From assembly GCA_003991915.1 (NCBI GenBank), contig RQTK01000208.1, positions 148,248-212,247 on the forward strand: a stretch of 64,000 nucleotides of DNA, written 5' to 3'. The notes below the pieces were generated by a model that was not told the DNA's origin, did no database searches, and saw only the letters and a program-made list of their open reading frames with translations. Numbering within the stretch: position 1 is the stretch's first letter; every line of letters begins with the position of its first letter. The stretch is from Elysia chlorotica. Lineage: Eukaryota; Mollusca; Gastropoda; Plakobranchidae. The position numbers and the translations under genes are program-made. Shown one piece after another: positions 36,386-49,400 of this stretch.

Positions 36386-39300
36386 GTAAGATTGCATTTT
36401 GGCTAGATCTAGAAATCTAGATCCTCTAGATCTATTGGCACATGATCTCAGCTAGAATCATAATGGTAAGATCTAAAATCTACTCATATCTCTTACAACT
36501 TTATAGGATGGCCTAAGATCTAGGGAGTGTTGTATTAGATCTAGATCTAAGTCTAGGCTTCCTGGTCATTACAGCTAAATTTTCGGTATCTTTATAAAAA
36601 TGAGTGTCTAGCATTCTTTTCCTGATACTGACATCTAGAAATAAATCTAAGTGTCCCAAGACCTGGATTTAGTGCTTTTTATGCTGTGCGGTCCCTACCC
36701 GTAATCCGGTGGGCAATCATATGGGCGAATGAGACACTGTGTATTTGATTAAATTGAATTAAATTGTAATAAAATTGAATAAAATACCTTTTTTACCTGT
36801 CTTTGTGTTATTTTTTGTCGTATGTTATTAACATGTAATGTTTGATTGATTGTTACCATGTCTTTGTGCAGTGGAACAGTCATAATTCGAATTTATTGGG
36901 AATTAACCTAAACTTCGAATTTAAAAGAGAAGAAGAATTACAGAAGGGGACATATCTGAACCACACAAAAAAACTAGTAAAACTAGCAGACAAAACTTGA
37001 ACTCCGTTTATGATAGTTTCCTATTGTCTTCTTTCTGTAGCAACCTTCTCGCAACACCATTTATGTCTTGGGCAACAATCAGCATTGAACTCTGCTTGGC
37101 AGGTTGTACTTTTGTAATGCCTTCGAACTAAGACACGTTGCTCTTACATCTGTTGTTTTTAAATGTTTTGGAAAGCTAGTATTTAGATATGTCTCAACAG
37201 CTACAAATGAGCAGTTTGATGTTTTTCAGTTTGCCTGTAAAGAAAGAAGAAATGTTGAAGATGCTGTGTTAACGTTTTTAAATACTATGCGAAAACATTT
37301 GAGACATCCAGAGTTTTTGCTAGAAGTTTATTTGTTGGGTTTTCGTCTGCTTTTAATAGTATCCAGCCCCATCTTAAGATGAGGAAATTTTATGACTTGC
37401 ATGTTAAAGTCAGTGTTTATTTCTGCATTGAGACCACTATATATATGTTCATTAGACCTGCATGTTTGCCGACAATTGTCGGATTTCCGACAATCGTTGT
37501 CCGTCAGCTAATTTTTACAGCCGAAATGCAAATGGGTTCAAATTATCGGCGCGTCAGCAATCCTCCACTTTACCTGCACCTGGCAATCAAAAGCACCAGT
37601 CGATTGCCAAGTCAGACAATATTGTTGCAAAGTTATTTTAAGAAGTGTATCCATTCTAAATTTAAATAGATCATGAGCAGTTTGATAACTTAAGTTTCAC
37701 CCAAGTTTCATTTTCTCTTGTTTTTGCTCGACAATGGCATATTCAAGTCTGTTTCCTGTGTTCATTTTGGATGCAATTTTGGAACCCATTTTCTCAAATT
37801 TCTTGTTAATTGCTTATCTTTGTCTTGAAGATTGGCTTTCCAGTATGTTGTATTCTTAACTTCAATTTGACTAAGTTTCATAAAATTTGATCCTGCCATA
37901 CCGAGTTCTCACAACCTTAAATACACATAGTCGTGCCCTAGATCTAACTTTGAAAGTTTCTCAATTCTTGGCTGGATTCACAGATCAGATGACATCACGC
38001 CAGAACAAACATACAACTCGTTTGCATCAGCCACCATCAAATTGCTACAAAAATGCTATACTTAGCGAACTTGTGTTTGTAGGGGCATGTGATCATGGCA
38101 TGTGCATGTTTGCGGATGTGTATAGAGTTTGTTTTTGTTTTTTTTTTCTCTAAATTTTTATAATAATTATAATTGTCTGACAGTATGCGATTGAAACCAT
38201 ATATTGCATGTGTATGTAAAACGTTTTAATTTTTTTTTTCCTTCTCACATTTTTATGCTGTTAAATTGAACCAATGTATAAATATGTACAACCAAGGCAA
38301 AGTTCACTACGGGATAATATCTTATCTAAAAACATTTTGCGGTATTTCATTTTGTTGCAGTTCATTGAAATGGCGCTACAGCTACTGTTTGCTTATGCAA
38401 GAGATGAGGACACCGCAATAAAATTTCTCCAAGAAAATAAACTTTTGAGAAGCCAACCGCCAAAATGTGTTACTTGTGACCGTTCCATGACATTTGTCAG
38501 AAGTGGGAGAGGAGAAGAGAGGATCTGGAGATGTCCAGCGCATAAAGGTAAAAAAGTTTTCTTGAGAAGCGGTACCCTCTGGGAGAGAAGCCAGTTGGAG
38601 TATTCTAAGATTGTTCAGATACTTTTCATCTGGGCGTATGAGATCCCCGTCAGAACCGCCATTGAACTCGTCGGTGTCAGTGAGCACACCTGCCTCCAGT
38701 GGTTCTCACATTTCCGGGACATTTGCTCACACCACTTTACAAATAACCTCTACCAGATTGGCGGTGTTGGCCAAGTGGTTGAAATAGACGAAAGTCTTGT
38801 CGTGAAGGACAAATACAGCGGTGACCATAACGTGGGCCAGAGGTGTCTCTTTGGTGCCGTTTGCCCAGTGACCGGCGAGGGATTCCTCAAGCTCATTCCT
38901 GATAAAACGGCGGCCACTCTTCTGCCCCTCATCCAAGAACACATCGCGCCAGGCTCCACCATACACACTGACGGCAACCCGTCCTTCAATAACATAGTCA
39001 ACCTGCCCGTAAACCCTCCATACCAACACAATACTCACAAGCAGAACATTGTCGACCCAGTCACCGGAGTCTGCACAATCGACGTAGAGCGCTACTGGAA
39101 GAACTGCAAAAATAAACTGAAGCACATGTGTGGGGTGCACCATTCCACTTTGGAATCTCACCTTAACGAATTTGTGTGGCGGGAGAAATACGGAAAGACA
39201 CACGAAGAGGCTTTCACAAATATAATGCAACATTTGGCCCAATGGTATCCTGTTTAGGTAAGTAAATGTACTAATATTTGTTATTTTGCGGACTTCTGCT

Positions 39301-42300
39301 TATCTCCATTCAATCAATACTAGACCTGTCACATGTCACATGCAATCAAGCATACAACAAACAAATCACCTTAAAAAAAGACAGGAAGGGATTTGATTGT
39401 ATTCAATTGTTTATTTGAACACTGGTACATGGATCAAATTCTTTGTATTTGTGATCAAATCCTGCCCACTTGCCCATATGAATGATCGCCCACTGGGTAA
39501 GGACTGCACTGCTTAGGGAGTACCCAGGTTTTTTTTTCTCAGTGAATGTTGGCTAATAATGTGATTAGATCTGAGTGCTTTCTCTTTTATATTGAAACTG
39601 ACGTGATTATGTTAGACCCTAGGTGTTACTTATTAAGAAATAAGCCTCCTCTTCCCCTCCTCCTAGATGTAGCAGGTTGCTAGTTCTATTCCTATTTATG
39701 GCCATGGCTTGGGAGCTAGATCTAAGTTGAAAAAAATGATATATACATGTATAGGGCAGTTGTTGCATTATGATTATCCTTTTATCATGTTGGATCATAG
39801 TCTTCAATTTTCTTTTGCTTCTAGAAATTTAAAGGGTCATTTGCTTCTTTTTTCTTTCTACTTATGTTTTTACTTACAAGTTTTTAATAGACTCAAACGT
39901 GTACACCTTTATAATTAGACCATTATTTCTTACACTGTCATCGGGGCGGAGACTGTTGCAAGTGGTAGGGCGTAGGTCCCTGGTTCGAAAACTTTGATCA
40001 GTCAACAATTTATTTATCTGATTTTTTCCCTTACTGTTTGAGTAAGTCAGTAAAATGTGACTGGCTGAGACAGGCGTCATGGTATCTTTGCAATGTCCCA
40101 TGTGGCTGCATGTAAAATTGTCATATGAAGCTGGGGACCCAGCCACAATATAGCCATTAATGCTGACGTTGTACGGTAAGCAACAAACTTGCTCCGACTC
40201 CTCCCAATGAAAAGTTGTCCAATTTTAGCTTGCAGGTTATGGTATGCCTGAGAGAATAGACAGGGAGATGGTGCAGGGAAAGACTATGTATTTACTCACT
40301 GAAGAGTTTTCGTTTCCTTATGAAATGAAGAGTTTCATTACACAGACCTAGATCTATGTAGCCATTCGAAAGTTTTACTAAATGCAATTAATATTATCAT
40401 GAAATTGTTTCTCTCCTCTACAGATATGGTACCTGGCTCCAGACAGCGACAGTTGACAGTCGACGATGTAACCAATCAGGGCCGCTACTTGCTCAATGAT
40501 TTTATCCACGAACGCCTTCAGAATGACGGCATCGAGAATGTTCCGGGGATGGAGGTTCTACAGGAGCCTGGAACACCTAGAGGTGAGGAGAGCGTCTCCG
40601 AACAGATAACAGCTAAACAGATTCTCATCTCTAAATTTCTATGGGCGAGCTAGCTGAACTTTTCCCTACTACGCTGAACACATGTTGTGGGCATTGATAG
40701 GCTCTATTGCAAGCACCTTTTTTGTATTGATCTGCATAGCTTTCATTTAAGAAAAATACAAATCAGAGCTTTTACCATTTATACATTTTTTTTTAACTTT
40801 TGTAAAATATCAAAATGAAAATTAAAAAATTTCATGTATAATTTTGTTTGAATTTTCAAACACTGAAGATAAAAAGCATGGTTTTCTAATCAATATTGAT
40901 AAAGTATTGTTTTTGCCTAGCGACCAGCACTGTATAGGCTTTATTGCGGACGGTCCCCAAGACTCAAGTCTGACAAGTTTATATGCTGCTAAACAGACTC
41001 TATCTCACGCAGTCACATTACATTGACACCGAAAACTAATGTTCTACCCCAGGGCTACGGCACTCCCCATTATTCATTCATAAAGAATCTTGCTCCTTTT
41101 TGATCTTCGCACAATGAGAGAGACATAATCTCCAGTGTTCAGATTTTTAGAACTCTTTATGTTTCGTCTACTCCAGGCCTGCGAAAAAAAGATTATCACC
41201 CCACACTAAGCATATTGTGGTATTTTCATTCCAAGATTAACATTTTTTCATATACATGTACTGCATATAACATATTTTTTTGCAGGTCCACCCATGGAAC
41301 ATATTCGCGAAATTGGCAGAGCCATCAGATTCATTGGTGACGACTTAGATAAAGATCAGAAAATTCAAGAGTAGGTTTCCTTACCCGTATTTTATAATAT
41401 TAAATTTGCATTATAAATCTTTGTTAGGGTAAACATTTCAATACATGAAGGGACAGATTGTTTTAATCAGTTTATTGTCAATGTCATTGTGCTATACATT
41501 CATAATCAACCTGTCTTGTATTATAAATTCCGAATCTGAAATCAGACCAATAATTTTATATTAATGATAGCATAGATTTAGATTTGATTATTGTCCTTTT
41601 TTTCCCCTTAATATTTAAAAAATGAAAACCTTGCAATGGAAACTCTGTGTGAAAAAAAAATAGAAATAGTAACTCTGGAAATCTTAACAAACTAATAACA
41701 AAAGTACAGTAGTACAGTAGAACTCAGACTCAAAGAACTAGCTCGTTTATTTTCAATAGTTTGTTAAATGCATGGTCTGTTGAAACCATAGATAGCTCAG
41801 TGCTGTTCATACACCACAGTTCATGGTAACATTGAAACTTACATGGTTGTACCTAGGTGGTATTGAGCCAATCACACCCCACCCCTCTACCTACAACTTT
41901 CCCATACACACATACACATCCATAGTTTTAAAACTGCCAACTCTATCTCTTTGATCTTATGTCATGATTGATGATTGTCTGTCGGCTGCCACTCCTCTCC
42001 CCTTACTTTCGCTGCTCGTCCTCATTTTTTTATTGTTATCCACCCCATAAACTAAGCACTACACTACATGATGTCAAACCTGCCTGGTTGCAGAAGTGTC
42101 ATTTCTTAGTGACGACCTAGCAGATCTTTGCTGGTCTAATTTAAAACTAGATTTAGAGTGTCTGGTATACAATTTTCAAAGCGTGTCGACATATCTGGTT
42201 TGATGGATCCGAGGGTGGGCATGAGAGCAGTTTATTGGATCAAAGATAGTTTACTAAACACAGAATAATAATGGAATTTTGTTATCTATCAGTTGAATAT

Positions 42301-43493
42301 AGCGTGTTTGTTCTTTGATTCTGAGATTGTTGTATTTGAGTTGCACTGTACATGTATTGCTAATTTCTATTTATTCTTGTCATATTTAATTTCAGATTGG
42401 TGTCCAGGGTCCCGCCAGAGGCCGAGAGACAGGTCATCCTGAAGGTGGCCGCTAACATCTTTGAGGATGGCATCTTCAACTGGGGTCGCGTCGTCGCCTT
42501 GTTTTACTTCGCTTACAAAGTTTGTGTGAAGGTAACATTTATGCTTTCAGTGACTAGGTTTCATTAATGAAGTTTTTATTATGAAACAAAGAATTATTTT
42601 TTCTTTAGTATGTACAGTACAACCACCGCAATATTAACCTCTGTGTTACAAAGTTTGTTTCATTTATCGAAAATTGTGGTGGAGCCTTTTATAGCCTAAA
42701 GTCTGAAAACTGATGCTTTGTCTGAAACTTGTTTTCTCCAGGCCTTGGATCGGATACCTTTGGTCCGCGCCATCATCAACTTGATTGTGGACTTTATGCG
42801 GGACCACGTCGTCCGATGGATAATCGAGCGAGGGGGATGGGTAAGTCTTGTATAATTCTTATCCATTTCATGCAGTGGAGGGTTTAAACTTTGATGACAA
42901 TTTTTGAATTTTCTTTAAAAAAAAAAAAGGATTTAAGAGATCAGCAATTCAAAAGCGGACGAAGCCATCTTGATGGATTACTTGTTGGGCTAGTGTCAGA
43001 CTAAGTCTCGGGTATCCCGTTCTATGGTCCCGATACTGTTTAGGATTATTAAATTTAATGAGACTTCAGAGACATTAACTTTACAGAGTCACATTGCAGT
43101 TATATAAATGCTGAAAAAGACACTTTATTTAAAAGAATAAAAAAGTCAAAGTTTTCAAATTTACTAAAATTTTTATTTTATCTTATTGGTTAAAAGGTGT
43201 GAATTTTTTTAAAACTCTAAAAATAGTGTGATTTCATGAGCATTGCTCTCAAAACCCCGTAACTCTGTTGGGTTAAACTAGGAGAGGGCTTCGCTTTGTT
43301 AGACCAAAGACTACTATCCTTTCTCCATGTTTGATTACCAATGACTACCTCCTTGACCATTTGGTGTGTGTCCACTCTCGTGCAGGAGGCCATACGCGAA
43401 TATTTTGGCAGCTCCAAGGCACAGTATGGAGCCGTCATTGGGCTCGGACTTTTGGCGATTGGCGGAGTCTTCATCTACAAGAAGTACTTATGA
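36346..43493 (+). CDS. BAX: Apoptosis regulator BAX (208 aa)
   Basis: BAX is a mitochondrial outer-membrane pore-forming Bcl-2 family effector of intrinsic apoptosis. Six coding exons join in phase: 36346-36385, 40424-40582, 41286-41370, 42396-42531, 42742-42840 and 43386-43493. The first is inferred from an ATG-initiated 40-nt frame ending GGTGGAG/GTAAGA whose phase fits. The other five have clear acceptors and donors. The protein has helix 1 (RYLLNDFIHERLQ), BH3 IGRAIRFIGDDLD (residues 76-88), BH1 GIFNWGRVVALFYFAYK (about 120-136), BH2 WIIERGGWEAI (166-176) and a C-terminal anchor GAVIGLGLLAIGGVFIYKKYL-type (about 188-208). Length and BH order match animal BAX (human 192 aa). Intron 1 (4 kb) carries a LINE fragment, a transposase ORF and a SINE. 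The gene is divergent from a paralogue at 28932-32784. Confidence 0.95.
37085..37450 (+). mobile_element. LINE reverse-transcriptase fragment in BAX intron 1
   Basis: Plus-strand reading gives LRHVALTSVVFKCFGKLV and FDVFQFACKERRNVEDAVL. After a frameshift near 37325 it gives LFVGFSSAFNSIQPHL. This is the fingers/palm start of a CR1/L2-like RT. The motif-A aspartate (usual FVDFSSAF) is Gly, so this copy is catalytically dead as well as broken. Confidence 0.82.
38370..39257 (+). CDS. Merlin/IS1016-type (ISXO2-like DDE domain) transposase, apparently intact
   Basis: A 295-codon frame from ATG 38370 to TAG 39257. N-terminal CVTCDRSM and later RCPAHKGKK form a zinc-ribbon-like region, followed by a helix-turn-helix-like stretch (PVRTAIELVGVSEHTCLQWF). 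The DDE core is recognisable: VVEIDESLV (first Asp), STIHTDGNPSF (second Asp) and IDVERYWKNCKNK (Glu), with the family features ATLLPLIQ..I.PG and LNEFVWRE. All three catalytic acidic residues are present and no stop or frameshift is seen. A strong acceptor (TTTCATTTTGTTGCAG, ending at 38360) precedes the ATG, and the frame is also open upstream to about 38274. It lies in BAX intron 1 in the same orientation. It is either a recent element or a domesticated transposase. I could not identify terminal inverted repeats. Confidence 0.88.
   Translation: MALQLLFAYARDEDTAIKFLQENKLLRSQPPKCVTCDRSMTFVRSGRGEERIWRCPAHKGKKVFLRSGTLWERSQLEYSKIVQILFIWAYEIPVRTAIELVGVSEHTCLQWFSHFRDICSHHFTNNLYQIGGVGQVVEIDESLVVKDKYSGDHNVGQRCLFGAVCPVTGEGFLKLIPDKTAATLLPLIQEHIAPGSTIHTDGNPSFNNIVNLPVNPPYQHNTHKQNIVDPVTGVCTIDVERYWKNCKNKLKHMCGVHHSTLESHLNEFVWREKYGKTHEEAFTNIMQHLAQWYPV
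39943..40190 (+). mobile_element. tRNA-derived SINE (forward)
   Basis: Head with GGGCGGAGACTGTTGCAAG and CCTGGTTCGAAAAC. Body with GTAAAATGTGACTGGCTGAG, ACAGGCGTCATGGTATC and TGTGGCTGCATGTAAAATTG. The tail has GCTGACGTTGTACGG...AACAAACTTGCTCCGAC. Confidence 0.78.
40424..40582 (+). CDS. BAX: BAX coding exon 2
   Basis: 159 nt, acceptor TTCTCTCCTCTACAG and donor GTGAGG. Encodes MVPGSRQRQLTVDDV and helix 1. Confidence 0.94.
40918..41075 (-). mobile_element. SINE fragment (reverse) in BAX intron 2
   Basis: Matches the 59.5-kb copy over CAGCACTGTATAGGCTTTATTG, GACGGTCCCCAAGACTC, TATGCTGCTAAACAGAC and ACATTGACACCG...TGTTCTACCCC, with an internal deletion. Confidence 0.75.
41286..41370 (+). CDS. 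BAX: BAX coding exon 3 (BH3)
   Basis: 85 nt, acceptor CATATTTTTTTGCAG and donor GTAGGT. Encodes the BH3 helix with the canonical Gly-Asp pair. Confidence 0.95.
42396..42531 (+). CDS. BAX: BAX coding exon 4 (BH1)
   Basis: 136 nt, acceptor ATATTTAATTTCAG and donor GTAACA. Encodes FEDGIFNWGRVVALFYFAYK. Confidence 0.96.
42742..42840 (+). CDS. BAX: BAX coding exon 5 (BH2 start)
   Basis: 99 nt, acceptor GTTTTCTCCAG and donor GTAAGT. Ends IIERGGW. Confidence 0.96.
43386..43493 (+). CDS. BAX: BAX terminal exon (tail anchor)
   Basis: 108 nt after CTCTCGTGCAG, ending TGA at 43491-43493. Encodes EAIREYFGSSK and the hydrophobic C-terminal helix ending KKYL. Confidence 0.95.
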   Translation, partial: EAIREYFGSSKAQYGAVIGLGLLAIGGVFIYKKYL

Positions 43494-46400
43494 TGGAGCT
43501 CCCACCCTGCTCGTCTGTGTGCCAGTCAGAGACAGTTCTGTGTGTGCGAGCATCTTGTTTTTTTAGATTCGTCCTAACATGATCTTTCAATGTTTTATCT
43601 TTTATGCTCCATCATGATAATTATGATATATTTGGGTTATGACGTTTCTTTTTGTTCCCTCTCTCTTATGTGAATGTACAACCATGCCAAGATTTTGTTG
43701 GTTAAGTTGCCATCTCATTTTTTAGAGCCATATTCAATCTTCTTTTCCACACATTAATTGAAAATTGCTATCACTGGTATTCTGTTATTGATGATATTTT
43801 TACTGCTCTCTTTCAACTATTGTAATTTTGTCTTTTGTTTCTCTTTGTTTTTAACTGTTTGAACCAAGACCCCTGACCCTTGGCTTATGGAGGTATAATT
43901 TTGTAAGAAAACCCCACAAGTTCTGCTTGCTATGTTTAGATCCAGATGTAGACGTAACTTTTTTTGTCATAATTTCTACTAGTATGGGCTGGAAAAAGGT
44001 TGCACTCTTTTGTGACTAGGAAAGGTATTGCATTCTCGACCTAGATCCGCTCGTGTGGTTAATAATAATGAGAAACAAAGTTGTGCAGAGGCAGTTCAAC
44101 TAAAGTATGTGTTAGATGGTTTCATGAAAGCTCTTTTTGGTTATGGGTTGGCCAAAAAAATCTCCTTTTTGTGGGTGAGAAATGTATCGGAAAGAGAAAA
44201 AGAAATTTCTACAGACTTATCGTTTCGTAGAAACAACAGTTTGAAGTGCTGATTTTATAAATATAATGGAAAGATGGTTTAAGTGCCCGAACTTACAATG
44301 ATACCAAATGATGGAACAACACACCTTACAAAGTGAAATCAAGAGAGTTCTATTCTTAACTCTTATGAAAAAGATAAGTCTTGTTATAAATTAATCACTT
44401 ACAGTCCAGACCCTAGTAAGAATATAGCCCTTGAAAGATGATATTATTAGTCCTTTGCAAACTGGTTCCATGTTTTATGTCTAAAGTATTAAAAATTAAT
44501 AAATAGATGACGCTTTTTTGAAAATAAAGATAAGTTGGTGCAATTGTTAATCTTTGCAAACTCAACAAAAAATGCATTATTCTATCTTCCCCATGCCTTT
44601 TGTGCTAGATAATAGGTTATTTAATTATATTGAGCCCAAGTTGGTGATTTTTACAAATGTTTTATTGCGTTGCATTTCTGTAGTATTTCTTTATGCATGT
44701 TATTAAATTCTCCAAGCTTTTAATGCATAAATTTAGCGAATAAAATGTTTAACATTTGCATGCATGTTTTTGAATTTTGTTACCAAGTGCACAAAGAGAT
44801 CATGAGAAAAAAGGATTGTTTTTGTAACTCGAGTCTCATTCCATAAAATATCATTTAATATCTTTAGCTCAAATTTATATACGTTGTAAGTCTAAAAGTA
44901 TGCTCATTTGTTTTTGTGGGGTTTTGTGGTTTGTTTGTTTGTTTTTTTTTTCTTTTTTTTTTTGTTTTTTTAATTTTGATTATTTTGAATCCAGTGCTGT
45001 TTATAATGTGATCAATTGAAAGTTTAATTATGGACACAATCATATGCACAAAAATCTGTCTGTGCCAGGAAAAGACAGATGGGCTCAATTTTTAGTGTGT
45101 GTCATAATATAAAGGGACAAAAGAAATTTTGGTTTCAGCGTCAAATGTAATTAATTCAAATATTTTCTAATTCTATAGAAAAAATATTTTGCGATGTGAA
45201 ATTTAGTTTGGTTCATTATTATTTTGCTTGAGGTGTGCGTTCAGATTCAACACCATTTGTACTAGGATGCAAAAAAAAAAATTGCACGCTGTGGGTCTAA
45301 GGGGCATAACTAAAAAAAAATTATTTTTTTTTGTGTACCATTGCTGTTTTCTGAAAATGTTTTGTGCTTGGTTTGGCTCAAATTTTTATATATATAAAAA
45401 AAAGAAAATGTGACAGTTATTGAAACGATTGAGTGATTTGCACAAAAACAACTCTACCTAGCTCATTTCCATACTATGCTGTGGGTAGTTCAATATTTTA
45501 CAAAGAATTGTTACTTGATTTAATACTTTGTTTTACACCTCCAGGCGTTTCATATTTGATGGAAATTCGTTTTTTGTTGGGTTTTTTTGTATTTTATATC
45601 CTTAAAGTACAAGTACAAAGAAAAAGGTGATTTTAAAGTGTCAATCTATGTTTTTAATAGTTTTTCTATCATTATCTCACAACCCTGTGTATGAGATAAA
45701 CTTCTGTATCCATCTGTATTTTGTATAAATAGAAAATCAAAAATATCCTCTTCCTAGTTACCATTTCAAGAAAATTACTCCCACCTTTAATGAAAATTTT
45801 GTATAACTTATAAGAATATAGTTAAAGAAAAATTCCTGTAAAGCTATGCATATTATGGTAATATTTTTTTGTAATGCTTTGCCGCATTCCTTTTTATCAC
45901 GTTGTGTGACATTTGTGGTTTGTTAAATACAGTGGAACCTACCCATGGCGACCACCAAAAATCATAGACGAAATGGACAGGTGGTAGTAGAGACCAACTG
46001 AGTGCTTGCCACAATTGTTATGTTTTTACTACACAGAGAGATAAAGGAGTCACCGTTGCTACTAGTATAATGCATTAACTGTCTTAGGACATCATGGGCA
46101 CAACATAGCCGTTACCGTGCTGATGTGCCGTAAAACAAACTCACTCACTCACTCGCCTCATTTTCCTACAGCCCTGTAAGCAAGCGAGTACAAGGAACAC
46201 TAAAAACATCACCATTTGGGTTCCTAATCAAATGGTTGGCAGGGGTGTCCAAAGCCAGTGAGTGCCCTTGTCAATAGACATGTGGTTGATGAGGCAGCTT
46301 TGACTGCAACCAGCGTTTTTTGTTTTGTTGTTGTAGAGAAATTGAAAGTTATTGGAATTATGAAATGGAATGTGATTGTATGTAATTTATGCAAGCAATT

Positions 46401-49400
46401 TTTTTTTGTCACACTCAGTCATACCATTGTGCAATCAACCTTGTGTTCCATGCATGTAGAACTAGACTTGTTAAAATTTAGACATAAGTACAAATTATTG
46501 TTCCTCGTTAGCTTCCTTACCCAATCTCTCTGCCTCTCTTTTTTTTCCTTCTTTATCTCTTTGCATTGAAGATTGTCCGTTTATCCTATTCTAAACATTT
46601 TAGCATTTTTGTTTGTTTTTAAATCTTGATACTTTGTGTTTCTCAATTTTTTTTTTTAATATCAAATGCATAGCATATTTTTATAGCTTGTAATTTATTC
46701 AACTGTGCTCCTGTCGAGGTAAATTTGGGCCAGTGCTAAAGTTGTGTGTGTGTATTAGAATTATGAGTGTTAATGGCCTCTACTTCATGCAGTTTTATAT
46801 ACTGTATATATATATATTTATACAGTTTCGTGTATATGTGTTTGTTGTAACCTGGCTAAATTACTTTACAGATCATGGTGGGAAATTTGTATTACTGAAC
46901 GTAATGTACTAACCTGAGGTGAATCCTTATTCTGAAACAGTGCTGCTTAATATTTGAGTAAGCTATCCAAATGTGTTAAGTTAATATTAATTATATAGCT
47001 ATAAACTATTCTAAAACATTGCTCCAAATATTTTACTTTGCACAACTGTACAAAACGAACTTCAAACAAAACGGGACACATACAAAAATTTTTTTTTAAA
47101 CAATGAATATAAAAAAAAATAGAAACATTTTTTTCTTTGTGCAAGTTGATCTTACGTGAGTATTTGAATGTTTTGTGCATGAATGTAATTGATGATATTC
47201 TAAAACAAATGCATAACTTACAAAGTTGTTTTTGTAATGGAATTCCACCCCCCCCCCCCCTCATGCTTTCATGTATGTAGGTTGTTTGTACATAGTTATG
47301 TGTATTAGATACTATAAGCTGTTTGAGAAATAAACCTGATAGTATGTTTTTGGGCAAAGATGTCATCATAAGATTTCAAGCAGCATTAGATGAGTGTGTG
47401 TAGAACTGAAGAAATTAAAGTGAATAACAAAACATGTTATCACTGTGCTGTAACCGCACTGCGTCATTGATTGTGACACATGCCTTTATAACCGCATTGA
47501 GTCATTATGACACATGCCTTGATACTCTGAGTCTTGTGGCTAATTATTGAGGTGGTGGTTATTTAGGTGTTATGTTTTTCTACATTGAGTGTATAACAGA
47601 AGAATGTAAGAGATGGAGAAAATATGTGTAAGAAAGGGGGAAGGGGGGTTCAAAAGGTTATATTGGTGTAAGATTATATTTGAATGGTCCCATAGGCATA
47701 TCGGAAATATATCGTTGCACACGAATAACCACTTCCAATTATTTAGTGTATGGCTGGTGATTGTTGATAATAGGGCTCATATATACTGAGCACCTGTTGA
47801 ACTCAAGACTAAAAAGCTAGTACATGTAGAGAGATAAGTGATGATCTGTTTATGCATGCACCTGGCTTAAGTCACCTGTCCAAGACCGCCAAATTGAAGT
47901 GCTGTGTGTGCCTGTGTTAAATGAGGTCAATGCCCTGTTTTACCGGTGTTATGAGTATTTATATCATCATTTTCAAGGCGCTAGTTGACGGGCGCAGTAT
48001 GTCTACGTTTTTTAATCCAACTGATTTCAATTTGCAGGCAACAAATGTCCAGGCTTGGCATATCTGAGTCCTTATTGTGCTAGTTCCATATAATCATAAA
48101 AGTCTTTTCACAGTTAGCAATTATGGAGGAAAACTATAGTATACTTAATTATCACACAAAGGTGCAGCATGTAAAATTGTTTTAAAACCAAGGCTAAAAC
48201 TGGTATACAGAAAAGTCCTTTGACTTGAACCTCAATCTCAGAAAAAGTTTGTGAATTAATTTTTATTGAGTTTCTCACTCACTGACTCGGTATTTTCATT
48301 GGAGCAAAGATTATTGAATATAGCATTTTGTAGCATAGTACTAACTGTTTTCTAGCATCTGCACTGTCTTCATTCAGATTCTTATCAGTATCCTGAGTAT
48401 CATAACTTTTTTCCCGCCCTGTGTAACTACTGAGGTAGGCCTACTACCAAAAGTGAAGTCTAGAAAGTATCCTAGGTTTATCAAACATCTATCCACATGG
48501 AAGACTAGTGTGTAGGTGTGATTGAGGCAGTTGGTTCCGTATGAGCTGAATAATCATCCAATGGAAGACAATTTAGTCAGTGTGAATGAGGACTGACTGA
48601 TATTATTAGATGTATGTATTCAGTACTTGAGTTAGCGAGGATTTATGTCTGCCTAGTTTTCTCCATCGGTGTCAAAGGACATTTTGACTCAAGTCAGTTT
48701 ATTTTAAAATTAATGTAAGTTAATCATTCTAAATACCACTTGTAATTTCATTACTGTAAATGTTCATGGAGCACTTGTATTACATTAAAAACAAACAATA
48801 CTTATGATGCTTTGTGCTGTTTTTTTTTCCTCCTTTTCACAATAATGTTGGTATACTAAATTATGTGCACTATAAATTTTAATAAAGATGTACCGCCTTA
48901 GATGGCTGGAGATGAAACACTTTCAAATTGTTACCTCACTCAGTATTTCCTGTTTGCTCACCCACATGATAATATTAATGTGACATTGAGATGTCATCTT
49001 GAGTGCCCTCATTCAATTAAATAAGAAATATTGTGCTTCTTGATGTACATAGGAACATCTGTCCAAAAGGAAATTTATGTTTAAGAATTAATCAACAGTC
49101 AATGAATCTAAAACAGCAAAATAAAACAGAAGACATTCTTTTTTAAATCATTCAAATATTTAATTAACATTGAAGGAAATTTTCTTGAAATCAAGAAGGC
49201 TGCAAATGACAAGGACATTTTTATTTAAACTAAACATCATTAGTAACAGGAACATTCCTCTGTAGTGAGGCATCAAATCAATTGGAATTTTGGCACCAAT
49301 TCTCTGAACTGAGAACTCCTGAAGCCGTTTATATTACACTGTGGTCGTAGTACATACATGTATTAAAATATTTACACTACAAAAATGTCTTGACTCGACT

